Of a stretch of 64,000 nt of DNA, positions 8,080 to 16,676 are shown piece after piece; the first letter of the stretch is position 1; the number at the start of each line of letters is the position of its first letter. Made by a program: the position numbers and the translations under genes. The notes beneath the pieces were generated by a model. It was not told the origin of the DNA. It saw only the letters and a list, made by a program, of their open reading frames with translations, and ran no database searches. Origin of the DNA: Planctomycetaceae bacterium (GTDB lineage Bacteria; Planctomycetota; UBA1135; GCA-002686595); the NCBI GenBank assembly GCA_011525785.1, contig WYBT01000021.1, positions 62,001 through 126,000 on the forward strand. The letters run 5' to 3'.

Positions 8080-9346
8080 GCTCGAGAAGTCCCAGGTGCG
8101 CAAGCGTGCGGCGCTCATGCGGCGTCGCGCGAGCTTCCGCGCGGGTCCCGAGCTGCGCGTGTGCGTGGTGGGCCTGGGCTACATCGGTCTTCCGACCGCG
8201 TCGCTGCTCGGCACCAAGGGTTGCCAGGTCACGGGCGTCGACGTGTCGAGCGAGGTGGTCGCGACCATCAACGAAGGTCGCATCCACATCGAAGAGCCCG
8301 ACCTGGACTTGATGGTCAAGTCCGCGGTTCAAGCGGGCAAGTTGCGCGCGAGCACCACGCCCGTGGAGGCCGACGTGTACATCCTCGCGGTGCCCACGCC
8401 GATCGCGGCGGACAAGCAGCCCGACCTCAGCATGGTCCAAGCCGCCGCGCGCTCGATCGCGCCGGTGGTGGGCAAGGGCGCGCTGGTGATCCTCGAGTCC
8501 ACCAGTCCGGTGGGCACGACCGAGACCATCGTCGCGCGCGAGCTCGCCGCGGCCGGCCTGGTGATCGGCGAGGACGTGTTCGTCGCCTACTGCCCCGAAC
8601 GCGTGCTGCCCGGCCGCATCCTGACCGAGCTGGTCGAGAACGACCGCGTCGTGGGCGGCGTGGGCGACACCTCGACCGAAGTCGCGCTCGAGTTCTATCA
8701 GAGCTTCGTGCGCGGCGAGGTCGTGGGCGTCGACTCGCGCACGGCCGAGATGGTCAAGCTCGCGGAGAACAGCTTCCGCGACGTGAACATCGCCTACGCC
8801 AACGAGCTCTCGATGGTCTGCGCCCGCGCGGGCGTGAGCGTGTGGGAGGTGATCCGCATCGCCAACCGCCACCCGCGCGTGAAGATCCTGCAGCCGGGGC
8901 CCGGCGTCGGCGGCCACTGCATCGCCGTCGATCCGTGGTTCATCGTCGCCAGCGATCCGCAAGGCGCGAAGTTGATCCGCGCGGCGCGCGAAGTGAACGA
9001 CGCCAAGCCGCACTGGGTGATCGAGCGCGTCAAGCAGTGCGCTGCCAAGGTGCGCGAGCCCGTCATCGCGTGCCTCGGGCTGACCTTCAAGGCCGATGTC
9101 GACGACCTGCGCGAGTCGCCGGCGCTCGACATCGTCAAAGAGCTCGCGCGCGAGCGCGTCGGCGAACTGCTGGTGGTGGAGCCGCACCTTCTGTTCCACC
9201 CCGAGTTCGAGCTCGTTCCGGTCGAAGAGGCGCTCTCGCGCGCGAACATCGTGCTGGTGCTCGTCGACCACAAGCCCTTCAAGCGCATCCGCCGCGAAGC
9301 GCTGCACGAGAAGCTCCTGATCGATACGCGAGGGCTGTTCCTGTGA
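8021..9346 (+). CDS. wecC: UDP-N-acetyl-D-mannosamine dehydrogenase, WecC-like
   Basis: A 441-residue member of the UDP-glucose/GDP-mannose dehydrogenase family. After an unusual polar N-terminal extension of about 44 residues comes the NAD-binding Rossmann motif VVGLGYIGLPTA. The active-site segment GPGVGGHCIAVDPWF holds the catalytic Cys300, and the C-terminal UDP-binding domain follows (LGLTFKADVDDLRESPA). The GHCIAVDPWF sequence and the adjacent epimerase gene favour oxidation of UDP-ManNAc to UDP-ManNAcA rather than UDP-glucose oxidation. It overlaps the kinase gene by 59 bp, and its TGA overlaps the next gene's GTG. The gene symbol is by family and context. Confidence 0.88.
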   Translation: MATVTDTVNAAEPRSALPAELEKSQVRKRAALMRRRASFRAGPELRVCVVGLGYIGLPTASLLGTKGCQVTGVDVSSEVVATINEGRIHIEEPDLDLMVKSAVQAGKLRASTTPVEADVYILAVPTPIAADKQPDLSMVQAAARSIAPVVGKGALVILESTSPVGTTETIVARELAAAGLVIGEDVFVAYCPERVLPGRILTELVENDRVVGGVGDTSTEVALEFYQSFVRGEVVGVDSRTAEMVKLAENSFRDVNIAYANELSMVCARAGVSVWEVIRIANRHPRVKILQPGPGVGGHCIAVDPWFIVASDPQGAKLIRAAREVNDAKPHWVIERVKQCAAKVREPVIACLGLTFKADVDDLRESPALDIVKELARERVGELLVVEPHLLFHPEFELVPVEEALSRANIVLVLVDHKPFKRIRREALHEKLLIDTRGLFL

Positions 9347-10515
9347 CGATCCGCGCGCTCAGCGTCTTCGGCACGCGACCGGAGGCGATCAAGATGGCGC
9401 CGCTGGTGCGCCGGCTGGCCCGCGACGCGCGCTTCGAGTCGAAGGTGTGCGTCACCGCGCAGCACCGCGAGATGCTCGACAGCGCGCTGCGCCTGTTCGA
9501 GATCGAGCCCGACTACGACTTGAACGTGATGGCGCCGGGGCAGGACCTGTTCGACGTCACGACCAAGGTGCTGCAAGGCCTGCGCACGGTGCTGCGCAGC
9601 GAGCGGCCCGACGTTGTGCTCGTCCACGGCGACACCACCAGTTGCCTGGCCGCGTCGATGGCCGCGTTCTACGAGCGCATCCCGCTCGCGCACGTCGAGG
9701 CCGGGCTGCGCTCGGGCGACTTGGCCGCGCCGTTTCCCGAGGAATTCAATCGAATCGTGGCCGACTGCGTGGCGCGCTGGAGCTTCGCTCCGACCGCGGG
9801 CGCACGCGCCAACCTGCTGGCCGCCGGAGCGAACCCCGCGAACGTGTTCGTCGTCGGCAACACGGTCATCGACGCGCTCAAGTGGGTGCGCGAGCGCATC
9901 AGCGGCCGCAGCGCCTTCGACTACGCCGACGCCTTCGGACCGGTGCTCGCCGCGCAGCTCGAGGAGTGGCCGGGGCGCGTCGTGCTCGTCACCGGACACC
10001 GCCGCGAGAACTTCGGCGCGCCCTTCGAAGAGCTGTGCCGCGCGATCCGCGACTGCGCCGCCGCGCACGACGACTGGCTGTTCGTGTACCCCACGCACTT
10101 GAACCCCAATGTCCAGCGGCCGGTTCGTTCGATCCTCGCCGGCGCCCTGAACGTCTCGCTGTGCGCGCCCTGCGACTACGAGCCGTTCGTGTGGCTGATG
10201 AACCGCTGCGACGTGATCCTGACCGACTCCGGCGGCGTGCAGGAGGAAGGTCCCGCGCTCGGCAAGCCGGTGCTGGTGATGCGCGACGTCACCGAGCGGC
10301 CCGAGGCGATCGAGGCCGGAACGGCGCGGCTGGTGGGCGCGCATCGCGAGCGCATCGTCGGCTCGCTCGAGGAACTCCTCGGCGACGAGCGTGCGTACCG
10401 CGCGATGGCGAGCGCGAAGAACCCCTACGGCGACGGCGCGTCGTCGGAGCGCATCGCCGAGCTGCTCGCCGAACACGTACCCGCGAAGTTGGCGCCGCTT
10501 GCCGCGAGCGCCTGA
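9343..10515 (+). CDS. wecB: UDP-N-acetylglucosamine 2-epimerase (non-hydrolysing), WecB-like
   Basis: A 390-residue enzyme that interconverts UDP-GlcNAc and UDP-ManNAc, feeding the dehydrogenase encoded just upstream. Family landmarks are the N-terminal FGTRPEAIKMAPL, HVEAGLRSGD, TGHRRENFG, and the UDP/hexosamine-binding DSGGVQEEGPALGKPVL followed by RDVTERPEA. The GTG start at 9343 overlaps the wecC stop (GTGA), so the pair is translationally coupled, consistent with a two-step supply of UDP-ManNAcA for the polymer. Full length for the family. Confidence 0.93.
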   Translation: MTIRALSVFGTRPEAIKMAPLVRRLARDARFESKVCVTAQHREMLDSALRLFEIEPDYDLNVMAPGQDLFDVTTKVLQGLRTVLRSERPDVVLVHGDTTSCLAASMAAFYERIPLAHVEAGLRSGDLAAPFPEEFNRIVADCVARWSFAPTAGARANLLAAGANPANVFVVGNTVIDALKWVRERISGRSAFDYADAFGPVLAAQLEEWPGRVVLVTGHRRENFGAPFEELCRAIRDCAAAHDDWLFVYPTHLNPNVQRPVRSILAGALNVSLCAPCDYEPFVWLMNRCDVILTDSGGVQEEGPALGKPVLVMRDVTERPEAIEAGTARLVGAHRERIVGSLEELLGDERAYRAMASAKNPYGDGASSERIAELLAEHVPAKLAPLAASA

Positions 10516-10532
10516 GCTCGCTCGGAGGATCC

Positions 10533-11657
10533 ATGCCCCAGACACAACTGGCGACTCTCGAGCGCTACGCCGTGCACCGCGCGGCGACGCTCGCCTGGCT
10601 CGTGCGCGGCATCGAACGCGGGCAAGGCGGCTCGTGCGCGCACTTCTCGGTGGCGATGGGCTGGTCGCGGCCCTATCCGGAGACGACGGGCTATCTGATT
10701 CCAACGCTGCTCGCGAACGCGGCGGAGCATCCCGAACTCGAGCTGCGCGAGCGCGCGCTGGCCTGCGGGCGCTGGCTGCTCTCGATCCAGAATGCCGACG
10801 GTTCGTGGAACGGCGGACTTCATCCGCCCCGGCCGCCTGCGCGGCCGAGCGTGTTCAACACCGGGCAGATCTTGAAGGGCATGGTCGCGCTGCACCGCGC
10901 CGGCGCCGGCGACGCATTCCTCCAAGCTGCGACGCGCGGCGCGCGCTGGCTCGCGGCGACCGCGCAGCGCGACGGCCTGTGGAGTGGCGGCGACTACCGC
11001 GCGAGCGTGACGCCCTCGTACTACACGCACGTTCTGTGGCCGATGCTCGAGGTCTGGCTCGAGACGGGCGATGCCGTGGTCCGCGCCAGCGCCGAGAGCG
11101 GGCTCGCCACAGTGCTCCGCCGCTTCCGATCCAACGGCGCGCTCGAGCGCTGGGGCTTCGGCGACCAGCCGCGCGCCTTCACGCACACCATCGCCTACGC
11201 GCTGCGCGGCGTGCTCGAGTGCTCGCGCATCCTCGGCGCGTGGGACGAGATCGGCGCGCGCACACGGCCGGCACTCGAGACCTTGCTGCGCCGCGCAGAG
11301 CTCGGCGGCGGGCGCCTCAGCGGCGAGTTCGACGACGAGTGGCGCTCGACGGCGAATTTCGAATGCCTGACCGGCAGCGCGCAGACGGCGATCAACCTGC
11401 TCTCGTGGGAGCACCAGGAGCCCGACCTGCGCATCGTCAACGGCGCGGCCAAGCTCGTCGACCGCGTGTGCGCGACGCAGCACCTGCGCCACCCGCTCCC
11501 GGGCGTGCGCGGCGCCGTGGCCGGCTCCTGGCCGATCTGGGGCCGCTACATGACGCTGCGCTATCCCAACTGGGCCGCGAAGTACCACGTCGACGCGCTC
11601 TCGCGGCTGAGCGCGCGCGTCGAGCGCGAGACGGAGGCGCTGTGCGCGTCGTCCTGA
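10533..11657 (+). CDS. Alpha/alpha-toroid protein of unknown function in the polysaccharide operon
   Basis: A 374-residue cytoplasmic-looking protein with no signal peptide. It is helix-rich with repeated segments such as LLSIQNADGSWNGG and RDGLWSGGDYR, each preceded by an Ala/Leu helix, which resembles the repeats of squalene cyclase/prenyltransferase-type or glycoside-hydrolase alpha/alpha toroids. I do not recognise a catalytic DxDD motif. It sits between the epimerase and the formyltransferase-like gene, with a good GGAGGA ribosome site just upstream. A role in modifying or binding a polysaccharide intermediate fits the context better than terpene chemistry, but this is inference. The next gene overlaps its end by 16 bp. 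Confidence 0.6.
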   Translation: MPQTQLATLERYAVHRAATLAWLVRGIERGQGGSCAHFSVAMGWSRPYPETTGYLIPTLLANAAEHPELELRERALACGRWLLSIQNADGSWNGGLHPPRPPARPSVFNTGQILKGMVALHRAGAGDAFLQAATRGARWLAATAQRDGLWSGGDYRASVTPSYYTHVLWPMLEVWLETGDAVVRASAESGLATVLRRFRSNGALERWGFGDQPRAFTHTIAYALRGVLECSRILGAWDEIGARTRPALETLLRRAELGGGRLSGEFDDEWRSTANFECLTGSAQTAINLLSWEHQEPDLRIVNGAAKLVDRVCATQHLRHPLPGVRGAVAGSWPIWGRYMTLRYPNWAAKYHVDALSRLSARVERETEALCASS

Positions 11658-12424
11658 CCGCAGGCTTCGATCGCGCGCTGCACGCGGTCGCGCTGGCGGA
11701 GCTGGCGCGGCGCGCGGGACACGTCGTGGCCGCGGTGCTCGTCGTGCAACCGTTGCAGACGCGCCGCGTCCGCCAGTGGCTGCGCCAGCGTGGCGTGCGC
11801 TCGCTGTTCGACGCCGCGCGCCGACTGCTCGGCGCCTCGGGCGCGCGTTCGCCCGATCGGCGCATGGAGCAGTTCCTGCGCCAGCACGACATCGCCGAGC
11901 GCTCGCTCACGCGCTGGTGCCGGCGGCACGGCGTCGTGTTGCAGCGCGTGCGCGACCTGAATGCTCCGCAGGCGGTCGACGCGCTGCGAGCCGCGCGCGC
12001 GGACGGCGTGCTCTACGCGGGCGGCGGGATCCTGCGGCGCGCGTTCATCGAGGCGGCGCAGGGCCACGTGCTCAACGCGCACTCCGGTCCGCTGCCGGCG
12101 GTGCGCGGCATGAACGCCTGCGAGTGGTCGCTGCTCCTGGGCATGACGCCGACGGTGACCATTCACGTCATCGACGATGGGATCGACACCGGCGGGGCGC
12201 TCGAGCAGATCAGGATCGAGCGCACGAGCGCCGACACGATCGAGTCGCTGCGCGGCAAGTGCGTGGTGGCCGGAGTCGAGGGCCTGCTCCGCGCGTTGGG
12301 CGCGCTCGAAGGTCCACTGCCGGCCCGTTCGCCGGCCGCCGGCCGCGAGCGACAGTGCTTCACCCTCGCCCCCGTGCTGCGCGAACTGCTCGAAGAGCGG
12401 CTGGGGCGCCGCGAGGCGTCGTGA
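11642..12424 (+). CDS. Formyltransferase-fold protein, sugar-modifying candidate
   Basis: A 260-residue protein with the methionyl-tRNA formyltransferase/GART catalytic core. Asn145 and His147 lie in NAHSGPLPAVRG and Asp182 in IDDGIDTGG, matching the N-H-D triad that uses 10-formyl-tetrahydrofolate. The N-terminal third is divergent, and there is no tRNA-binding C-terminal domain, so it is not Fmt. In polysaccharide loci such enzymes N-formylate amino sugars, and a similar role is inferred here. GTG start overlapping the toroid gene by 16 bp, and its stop overlaps the lyase GTG, so the three genes are coupled. Confidence 0.75.
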   Translation: MRVVLTAGFDRALHAVALAELARRAGHVVAAVLVVQPLQTRRVRQWLRQRGVRSLFDAARRLLGASGARSPDRRMEQFLRQHDIAERSLTRWCRRHGVVLQRVRDLNAPQAVDALRAARADGVLYAGGGILRRAFIEAAQGHVLNAHSGPLPAVRGMNACEWSLLLGMTPTVTIHVIDDGIDTGGALEQIRIERTSADTIESLRGKCVVAGVEGLLRALGALEGPLPARSPAAGRERQCFTLAPVLRELLEERLGRREAS

Positions 12425-14160
12425 GCCTGGCCAAGCTGCTGCGTTCGGCGCGCCACACCCGCGCTCGCCAGCTCGTCGAGCGGCTGCGCCGGATCGCGCG
12501 ACAGCGTCTGCACGACGCGTGGCCCGCGCGCAGCGCTGTTGGGTCGCGCGGACCGACTCCGCCGCTCGCGTCTCGGCTCCCGCGCCCGGTGTTCGCGCCG
12601 CGCGTCGAACGCGTCGTCACTCCGGACGGCCGACCGTGGGCTGCGTTCCTCAACGTCACGCACTCGCTCGCGACGCCGATCGAGTGGCGCCCGGCGCTCG
12701 CGCCCGAACTCGAGCGCATGAACCTGCACTACATGGAGTACCTCGAAGCGCTCGACGACGAGCACTTCGCGCGCGCCGTGGAGGAGTGGATCGCGGCGGA
12801 GCCGCTGGCGCGCGCCGGTTCGTGGCGCATCGCCTGGAACAGCTTCGTGGTCTCGCTGCGCGTCGTGGTCTGGATGCAGCAGGTCGCCGAGCGCCGCGAG
12901 CGGCTCGCGCCTCCGTTCGTCGCGCGGGCCGTCGACTCGATCGCGGAGCAAGTGCGCTTCCTCGAGACGCACCTCGAGCTCGACATCGGCGGCAACCACC
13001 TGATCAAGAACGCCAAGGCGCTCCTGTGGGCGAGCGCGTTCTTCAAGGGCCCGGACGCGGAGCGTTGGCGCGCGCTGGCCACGGAGCTGTTCGCGCGCGA
13101 GCTCGACGAGCAGATCCTGGCCGACGGCATGCACTACGAGCGCAGCCCGGCGTACCACGCGCAGGTCTTCGCCGACCTCGTGGAGGCCGCCAGTGTTGCC
13201 GCCAGTGTCGCCGCCGAGCCGCTGCGCACGCGCTTGATGGCGGCGCTCGAGCGCATGGCGCAGCCGCTGGTCGACCTGACGCACCCCGACGGCGCGCCGA
13301 GCCTGTTCAACGACGGCGGAATGACGATGTCCTACTCGCCGCAGGCCTGCCTCGAAGCGGCGCGGGCCCTCGGCGTGCCGATCCCCGCTGCGCGCGAGCG
13401 TTTCGACCTGCCGGCCGCGGGCTACTTCGGGCTGCGCAGCGGCTCGAGCTATCTCGTGGCGGACTGCGGCGCGCTCGCGCCCGATCACCTGCCCGCCCAC
13501 GGCCACGGCGACGCGTTGGCGTTCGAGTGGTCGCTCGGCGGCAAGCGCATCGTCGTCGACGCCGGCGTGTTCGAGTACGAGCGCGGCGAGTGGCGCGATG
13601 TCTCGCGGGCCACGCGCTCGCACAACACCGTCACGCTCGACGAGCTCGATCAATCGGAGTTCTGGGCCGCTTTCCGCGTCGGACGCCGCGCGCGCGTGCG
13701 CTGCGAGCGCTTCGAGCCGCTGGGCCCCGGCTTCGTGCTCGAAGGCTCGCACGACGGCTACGAGCACCTCGCTGGCGGACCGATTCACGCGCGCCGGATG
13801 ACGGTCAGCGCCGGCCATGTCGTCGTCGACGACACCGTGCGCGGCGGCGCGGGCCAGCAGGTTCGCGCGCGCTTGCTGTTCCACCCGGACGTGCGCGTCC
13901 GGCGCGTTCGGCGCGGCCTCTTGCTGCAACACGGCGAGGTGATGGTGTCGCTCGACACGAGCTCGTCGATCGAGCTCGTCGACGCACACTGGTGCCCCGA
14001 CTTCGGCGTGCGCCGCGCGACGGTGCAAGTCGTGATTTCCTACGGCGCCGCGCCGTGCACCGGGCGCTTCTCGCTCACACGCGTCGCCACGACGCACCAA
14101 GAGCCGTTCGAGGTCCTCGCCGCGCTGCCGCAGCGCGAGTCGACAGCGGTGCTTCCATGA
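12421..14160 (+). CDS. Heparinase II/III-family polysaccharide lyase
   Basis: A 579-residue protein with an N-terminal alpha/alpha-toroid region (to about residue 330) and a C-terminal beta-sandwich heparinase II/III domain. Candidate catalytic residues are visible: Asn192 in GGNHLIKN, Tyr239 or Tyr245 and His246 in MHYERSPAYH, and His360/His362 in AHGHGD. The family cleaves uronic-acid-containing polymers by beta-elimination, which matches the ManNAcA precursor pathway encoded just upstream. I see no clear signal peptide, as in the EPS-locus members I recall. GTG start overlapping the previous stop, and ATGA coupling to the acetyltransferase. Confidence 0.87.
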   Translation: MSLAKLLRSARHTRARQLVERLRRIARQRLHDAWPARSAVGSRGPTPPLASRLPRPVFAPRVERVVTPDGRPWAAFLNVTHSLATPIEWRPALAPELERMNLHYMEYLEALDDEHFARAVEEWIAAEPLARAGSWRIAWNSFVVSLRVVVWMQQVAERRERLAPPFVARAVDSIAEQVRFLETHLELDIGGNHLIKNAKALLWASAFFKGPDAERWRALATELFARELDEQILADGMHYERSPAYHAQVFADLVEAASVAASVAAEPLRTRLMAALERMAQPLVDLTHPDGAPSLFNDGGMTMSYSPQACLEAARALGVPIPAARERFDLPAAGYFGLRSGSSYLVADCGALAPDHLPAHGHGDALAFEWSLGGKRIVVDAGVFEYERGEWRDVSRATRSHNTVTLDELDQSEFWAAFRVGRRARVRCERFEPLGPGFVLEGSHDGYEHLAGGPIHARRMTVSAGHVVVDDTVRGGAGQQVRARLLFHPDVRVRRVRRGLLLQHGEVMVSLDTSSSIELVDAHWCPDFGVRRATVQVVISYGAAPCTGRFSLTRVATTHQEPFEVLAALPQRESTAVLP

Positions 14161-14612
14161 GCCGCATCCTGATCGCGTTGCACCGCCTCGCGCACGCGCT
14201 CCGCCGCCTGCGCGTTCCGGTGTTGCCGGTGCTGATCGCGCTCTTCAACCGCTTCGTCTTCGGCTGCTGGATCGGACCCGGAGCGCAGCTCGGCAAGCGC
14301 ATTTCCCTGGGCTACGGCGGCATGGGGATCGTGATCCACGACAAGGCCGTCGTCGGCGACGACGTGCGCATCGGGACGCACGTGGTGATCGGCGGGCGCT
14401 CGAAGCACCCCGACGTGCCGGTGATCGGCGATCGCTGCGTGATCGCGACCGGCGCGAAGCTGCTGGGCCCGCTGCGCATCGGACCAGAGTCCGTCGTGGG
14501 CGCGAACGCCGTCGTGGTCAAGGACGTCGCGCCGCGCACGGTGGTCGGCGGCGTGCCCGCGCGCGTGCTGCGCACGGACATCGACATCCGCGACTACCAC
14601 GACGGGATGTAG
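14157..14612 (+). CDS. Serine-acetyltransferase-like hexapeptide acyltransferase
   Basis: A 151-residue left-handed beta-helix acetyltransferase. After an N-terminal helical segment the hexapeptide turns run from about residue 43 (GAQLGKRISLG) to 145. The IVIHDKAVVGDDV segment carries the His used for acetyl-CoA chemistry in CysE-type enzymes, and the C terminus has the typical NAVVVKDVAP and GVPARVL ending. It is much shorter than CysE, so it is probably an O-acetyltransferase acting on the polymer or a sugar precursor rather than on serine. ATGA overlap with the lyase makes it the last gene of the plus-strand arm. It converges on the glycosyltransferase gene with a 5-bp gap. Confidence 0.82.
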   Translation: MSRILIALHRLAHALRRLRVPVLPVLIALFNRFVFGCWIGPGAQLGKRISLGYGGMGIVIHDKAVVGDDVRIGTHVVIGGRSKHPDVPVIGDRCVIATGAKLLGPLRIGPESVVGANAVVVKDVAPRTVVGGVPARVLRTDIDIRDYHDGM

Positions 14613-14617
14613 CGCCA

Positions 14618-15892
14618 CTAGGCCGCGACGCGGTCGTCCTGCGCGCGATCGAGCTCTCGCACTTCGCTCGGCTGGCCGCCGACTCGCAGCAGCACCTCGA
14701 GCATCGCCAGCGCGTTGCGCTCGCGGTCGTAGTCCGGCGCGGCGGCGTGTGCGTTGCGGGCGAGGTCGCGCACGCGCTCGGGCGCGAGCGAGAGCTCCAG
14801 AACGGTCTTGGCGAGTTCGTCGGGCTTCTCGGCGGGCAGGGTCACGCCGCCGCGCGCGTCGCGCACGATCTGCGCGCCCTCGCTGTCGGGGCCGGCGTAG
14901 AGCACAGGCACGCCCATGCCGAAGCACTCGAAGATCTTCGAGGGGATCACGGTGCGGAACACGTCCTGGTCCTTGAGGTGCACCAGGCCGAGGTCGCACA
15001 CGCTCCACAGAGCGGGCATGTCGTCCTTGGGGAACGAAGCGTGGAACGAGACGTTGGCGAGGCCCTTCGAGCGCGCGAGCTCGACGAGCTTGTCGCGCTC
15101 GGCGCCGCCGCCCACGAAGAGGAAGTGGATCCCACGCCGCTCGCGGAGCAGCTCCGCCGCTTCGACGACGCGGTGCAGCGCGTGCGCCATGCCGTGCGTG
15201 CCGAGGTAGCCAACCACGAACTGGCCCTGCACTCCGAGCCGCTTGGCGAGCTCTTCATCGCGCTCGCGTGGCGCGTAGCGCGACAAGTCGACACCGTTGC
15301 GCACGACGTGGACCTTCCCGACATCGATGCCGCGCGTGCGGAGGTTCTCGCGGAACGCTTCCGTCACCGCGACGATCGCGGTCGCGCGGCGGTAGAGGAA
15401 CAGCTCGAGCTTCTCGAGCAGCTCGATCGCGACGCTCTGCTTCATCGCGCCGACGGCCTTGATCGAGTCGGGCCACAAGTCGCGCAGCTCGAACACGAAC
15501 GGCTTGCGCCGCAGCGCGGCCACGATCCACCCGCCCAGCGCGCAGAAGAACTGCGGTGACGTGGCGAGCACGACATCGGGCCGCTCGACGAACAGCGCCG
15601 CGAGCGAGCCGTTCGCCATGAACGAGAGGTAGTCGAGGATCCGCGCGCCGAAGCCCTTGTTGGCCGCGATGAAGGTCTTCACGCGGATCACTTCGATGCC
15701 GTCGAGCGTCTCGCGCGTGCGCCAGCGGTTCTCGTAGCCCGCGTAGACCTTGCCCTCGGGGAAGTTCGGCGCGCAGGTGACGACCGTGACGCGGTGGCCG
15801 GCCTGCACCCAGCGCCGCGCGTGCTCGAAGCCGCGCGTGGCCGGAGCGTTCGTCTCCGGCGGGAAGTTGTCGCTGAGGAAGAGGATGTGCAC
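14618..15892 (-). CDS. Glycosyltransferase family 4, WbuB-like
   Basis: A 424-residue GT-B glycosyltransferase. It has the N-terminal nucleotide-fold start HILFLSDNFPPETNAPATR, the C-terminal Rossmann half beginning near VVGYLGTHGMAH, and the donor-binding motif FECFGMGVPVLYAG. The 'DNFPPE..APATR' start is typical of GT4 enzymes of O-antigen/capsule loci such as WbuB-like fucosamine transferases; the actual sugar is unknown. The GTG at 15892 gives a start right at the first beta strand; longer versions upstream overlap the methyltransferase. It is the last gene of the minus-strand arm, 13 bp after the methyltransferase stop. Confidence 0.85.
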   Translation of the reverse strand: MHILFLSDNFPPETNAPATRGFEHARRWVQAGHRVTVVTCAPNFPEGKVYAGYENRWRTRETLDGIEVIRVKTFIAANKGFGARILDYLSFMANGSLAALFVERPDVVLATSPQFFCALGGWIVAALRRKPFVFELRDLWPDSIKAVGAMKQSVAIELLEKLELFLYRRATAIVAVTEAFRENLRTRGIDVGKVHVVRNGVDLSRYAPRERDEELAKRLGVQGQFVVGYLGTHGMAHALHRVVEAAELLRERRGIHFLFVGGGAERDKLVELARSKGLANVSFHASFPKDDMPALWSVCDLGLVHLKDQDVFRTVIPSKIFECFGMGVPVLYAGPDSEGAQIVRDARGGVTLPAEKPDELAKTVLELSLAPERVRDLARNAHAAAPDYDRERNALAMLEVLLRVGGQPSEVRELDRAQDDRVAA

Positions 15893-15905
15893 GGCGTCCT
15901 CGCGG

Positions 15906-16676
15906 TCACGCTGCAGCGCGTTGCTCGCCCGCGTCCTTGCGCAACTCGGCGACCAGCACGCTGCGCCACTTCGCGCCGCCGGGCAGCGTGTTGACCGCGC
16001 GCTCGTACACCCAGCCGACGACGTACGTGGGCGCGGTGATGCGCAGGTACTCGGGTCGGTCCTCGTGCGTGGAGCTCGCGACCAGCGAGAGCCCGTGTCG
16101 CGCGCCGAGGCTCGCGATCGCGCTCGGAGTGTTCGCTCGATAGCGCGTGGGGAACGTGTCGACGCCGGCGCGCCCGCGCAGGCGGCACACGAAGCGATGG
16201 AACGAGTGCGGCGTGCAGCGCGCGATCGTCGGAACGTAGTGCCACGCGTTGGGCGTCTTGGCGAAGAAGCTGCCGCCCGGCTTGAGCACGCGCGCCACTT
16301 CGGCGAACACGCGCTCGGGATGGTCGAGGTGCTCGAGCACGTTGTCGGCCACCACCACATCGAAGTGCGCGTCGGGGTAGGGGATCTGCTCGCCGACGCC
16401 GACGCGCGCCTCGTCGAGGTGCGGGTTCTGCGCGACGCGCGGATCGGGATCGACGCCGCACACCTGCGCCGCCAGGCCGCGGAAGTTCATCTGCGGCACG
16501 ATCCCGGCGCCTGCGCCCAGGTCGAGCATGCGGTGGTGCGGCTGCAAACGTGCGAGCACGGCGGCGCGCAGGCGCTCGTCGTCCCAGCGGCTGTTCACGG
16601 CCGGGTAGAGGGTGCGGTCGAGCCACTCGACCAACGGGCGTTTGCGTCGGCGCGGCGCCGTGGTGTTCGCATTCAT
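15906..16676 (-). CDS. SAM-dependent class I methyltransferase
   Basis: A 256-residue soluble enzyme. Motif I is MLDLGAGAGIVPQM (about residues 50-63), the acidic ribose-binding residue follows in VCGVDPDP, and the post-I/motif II area is DVVVADNVLEHLDHPE, with motif III in RVLKPGGSFFAKTP. This is the Methyltransf_11 pattern. Located among glycosyltransferases, it probably methylates a sugar hydroxyl or chain end of the exopolysaccharide, which in some systems stops elongation. The ATG at 16676 overlaps the upstream gene's TGA and has AGAGG about nine bases before it. Confidence 0.85.
   Translation of the reverse strand: MNANTTAPRRRKRPLVEWLDRTLYPAVNSRWDDERLRAAVLARLQPHHRMLDLGAGAGIVPQMNFRGLAAQVCGVDPDPRVAQNPHLDEARVGVGEQIPYPDAHFDVVVADNVLEHLDHPERVFAEVARVLKPGGSFFAKTPNAWHYVPTIARCTPHSFHRFVCRLRGRAGVDTFPTRYRANTPSAIASLGARHGLSLVASSTHEDRPEYLRITAPTYVVGWVYERAVNTLPGGAKWRSVLVAELRKDAGEQRAAA

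Noticed and set aside
5155..8118. A very long open reading frame on the minus strand opposite the kinase gene (987 codons).
   Set aside because: It is a GC-driven shadow: the plus strand encodes a clear Wzc-like protein with all motifs, and the antisense product is Arg/Ala/His-rich with no domain.
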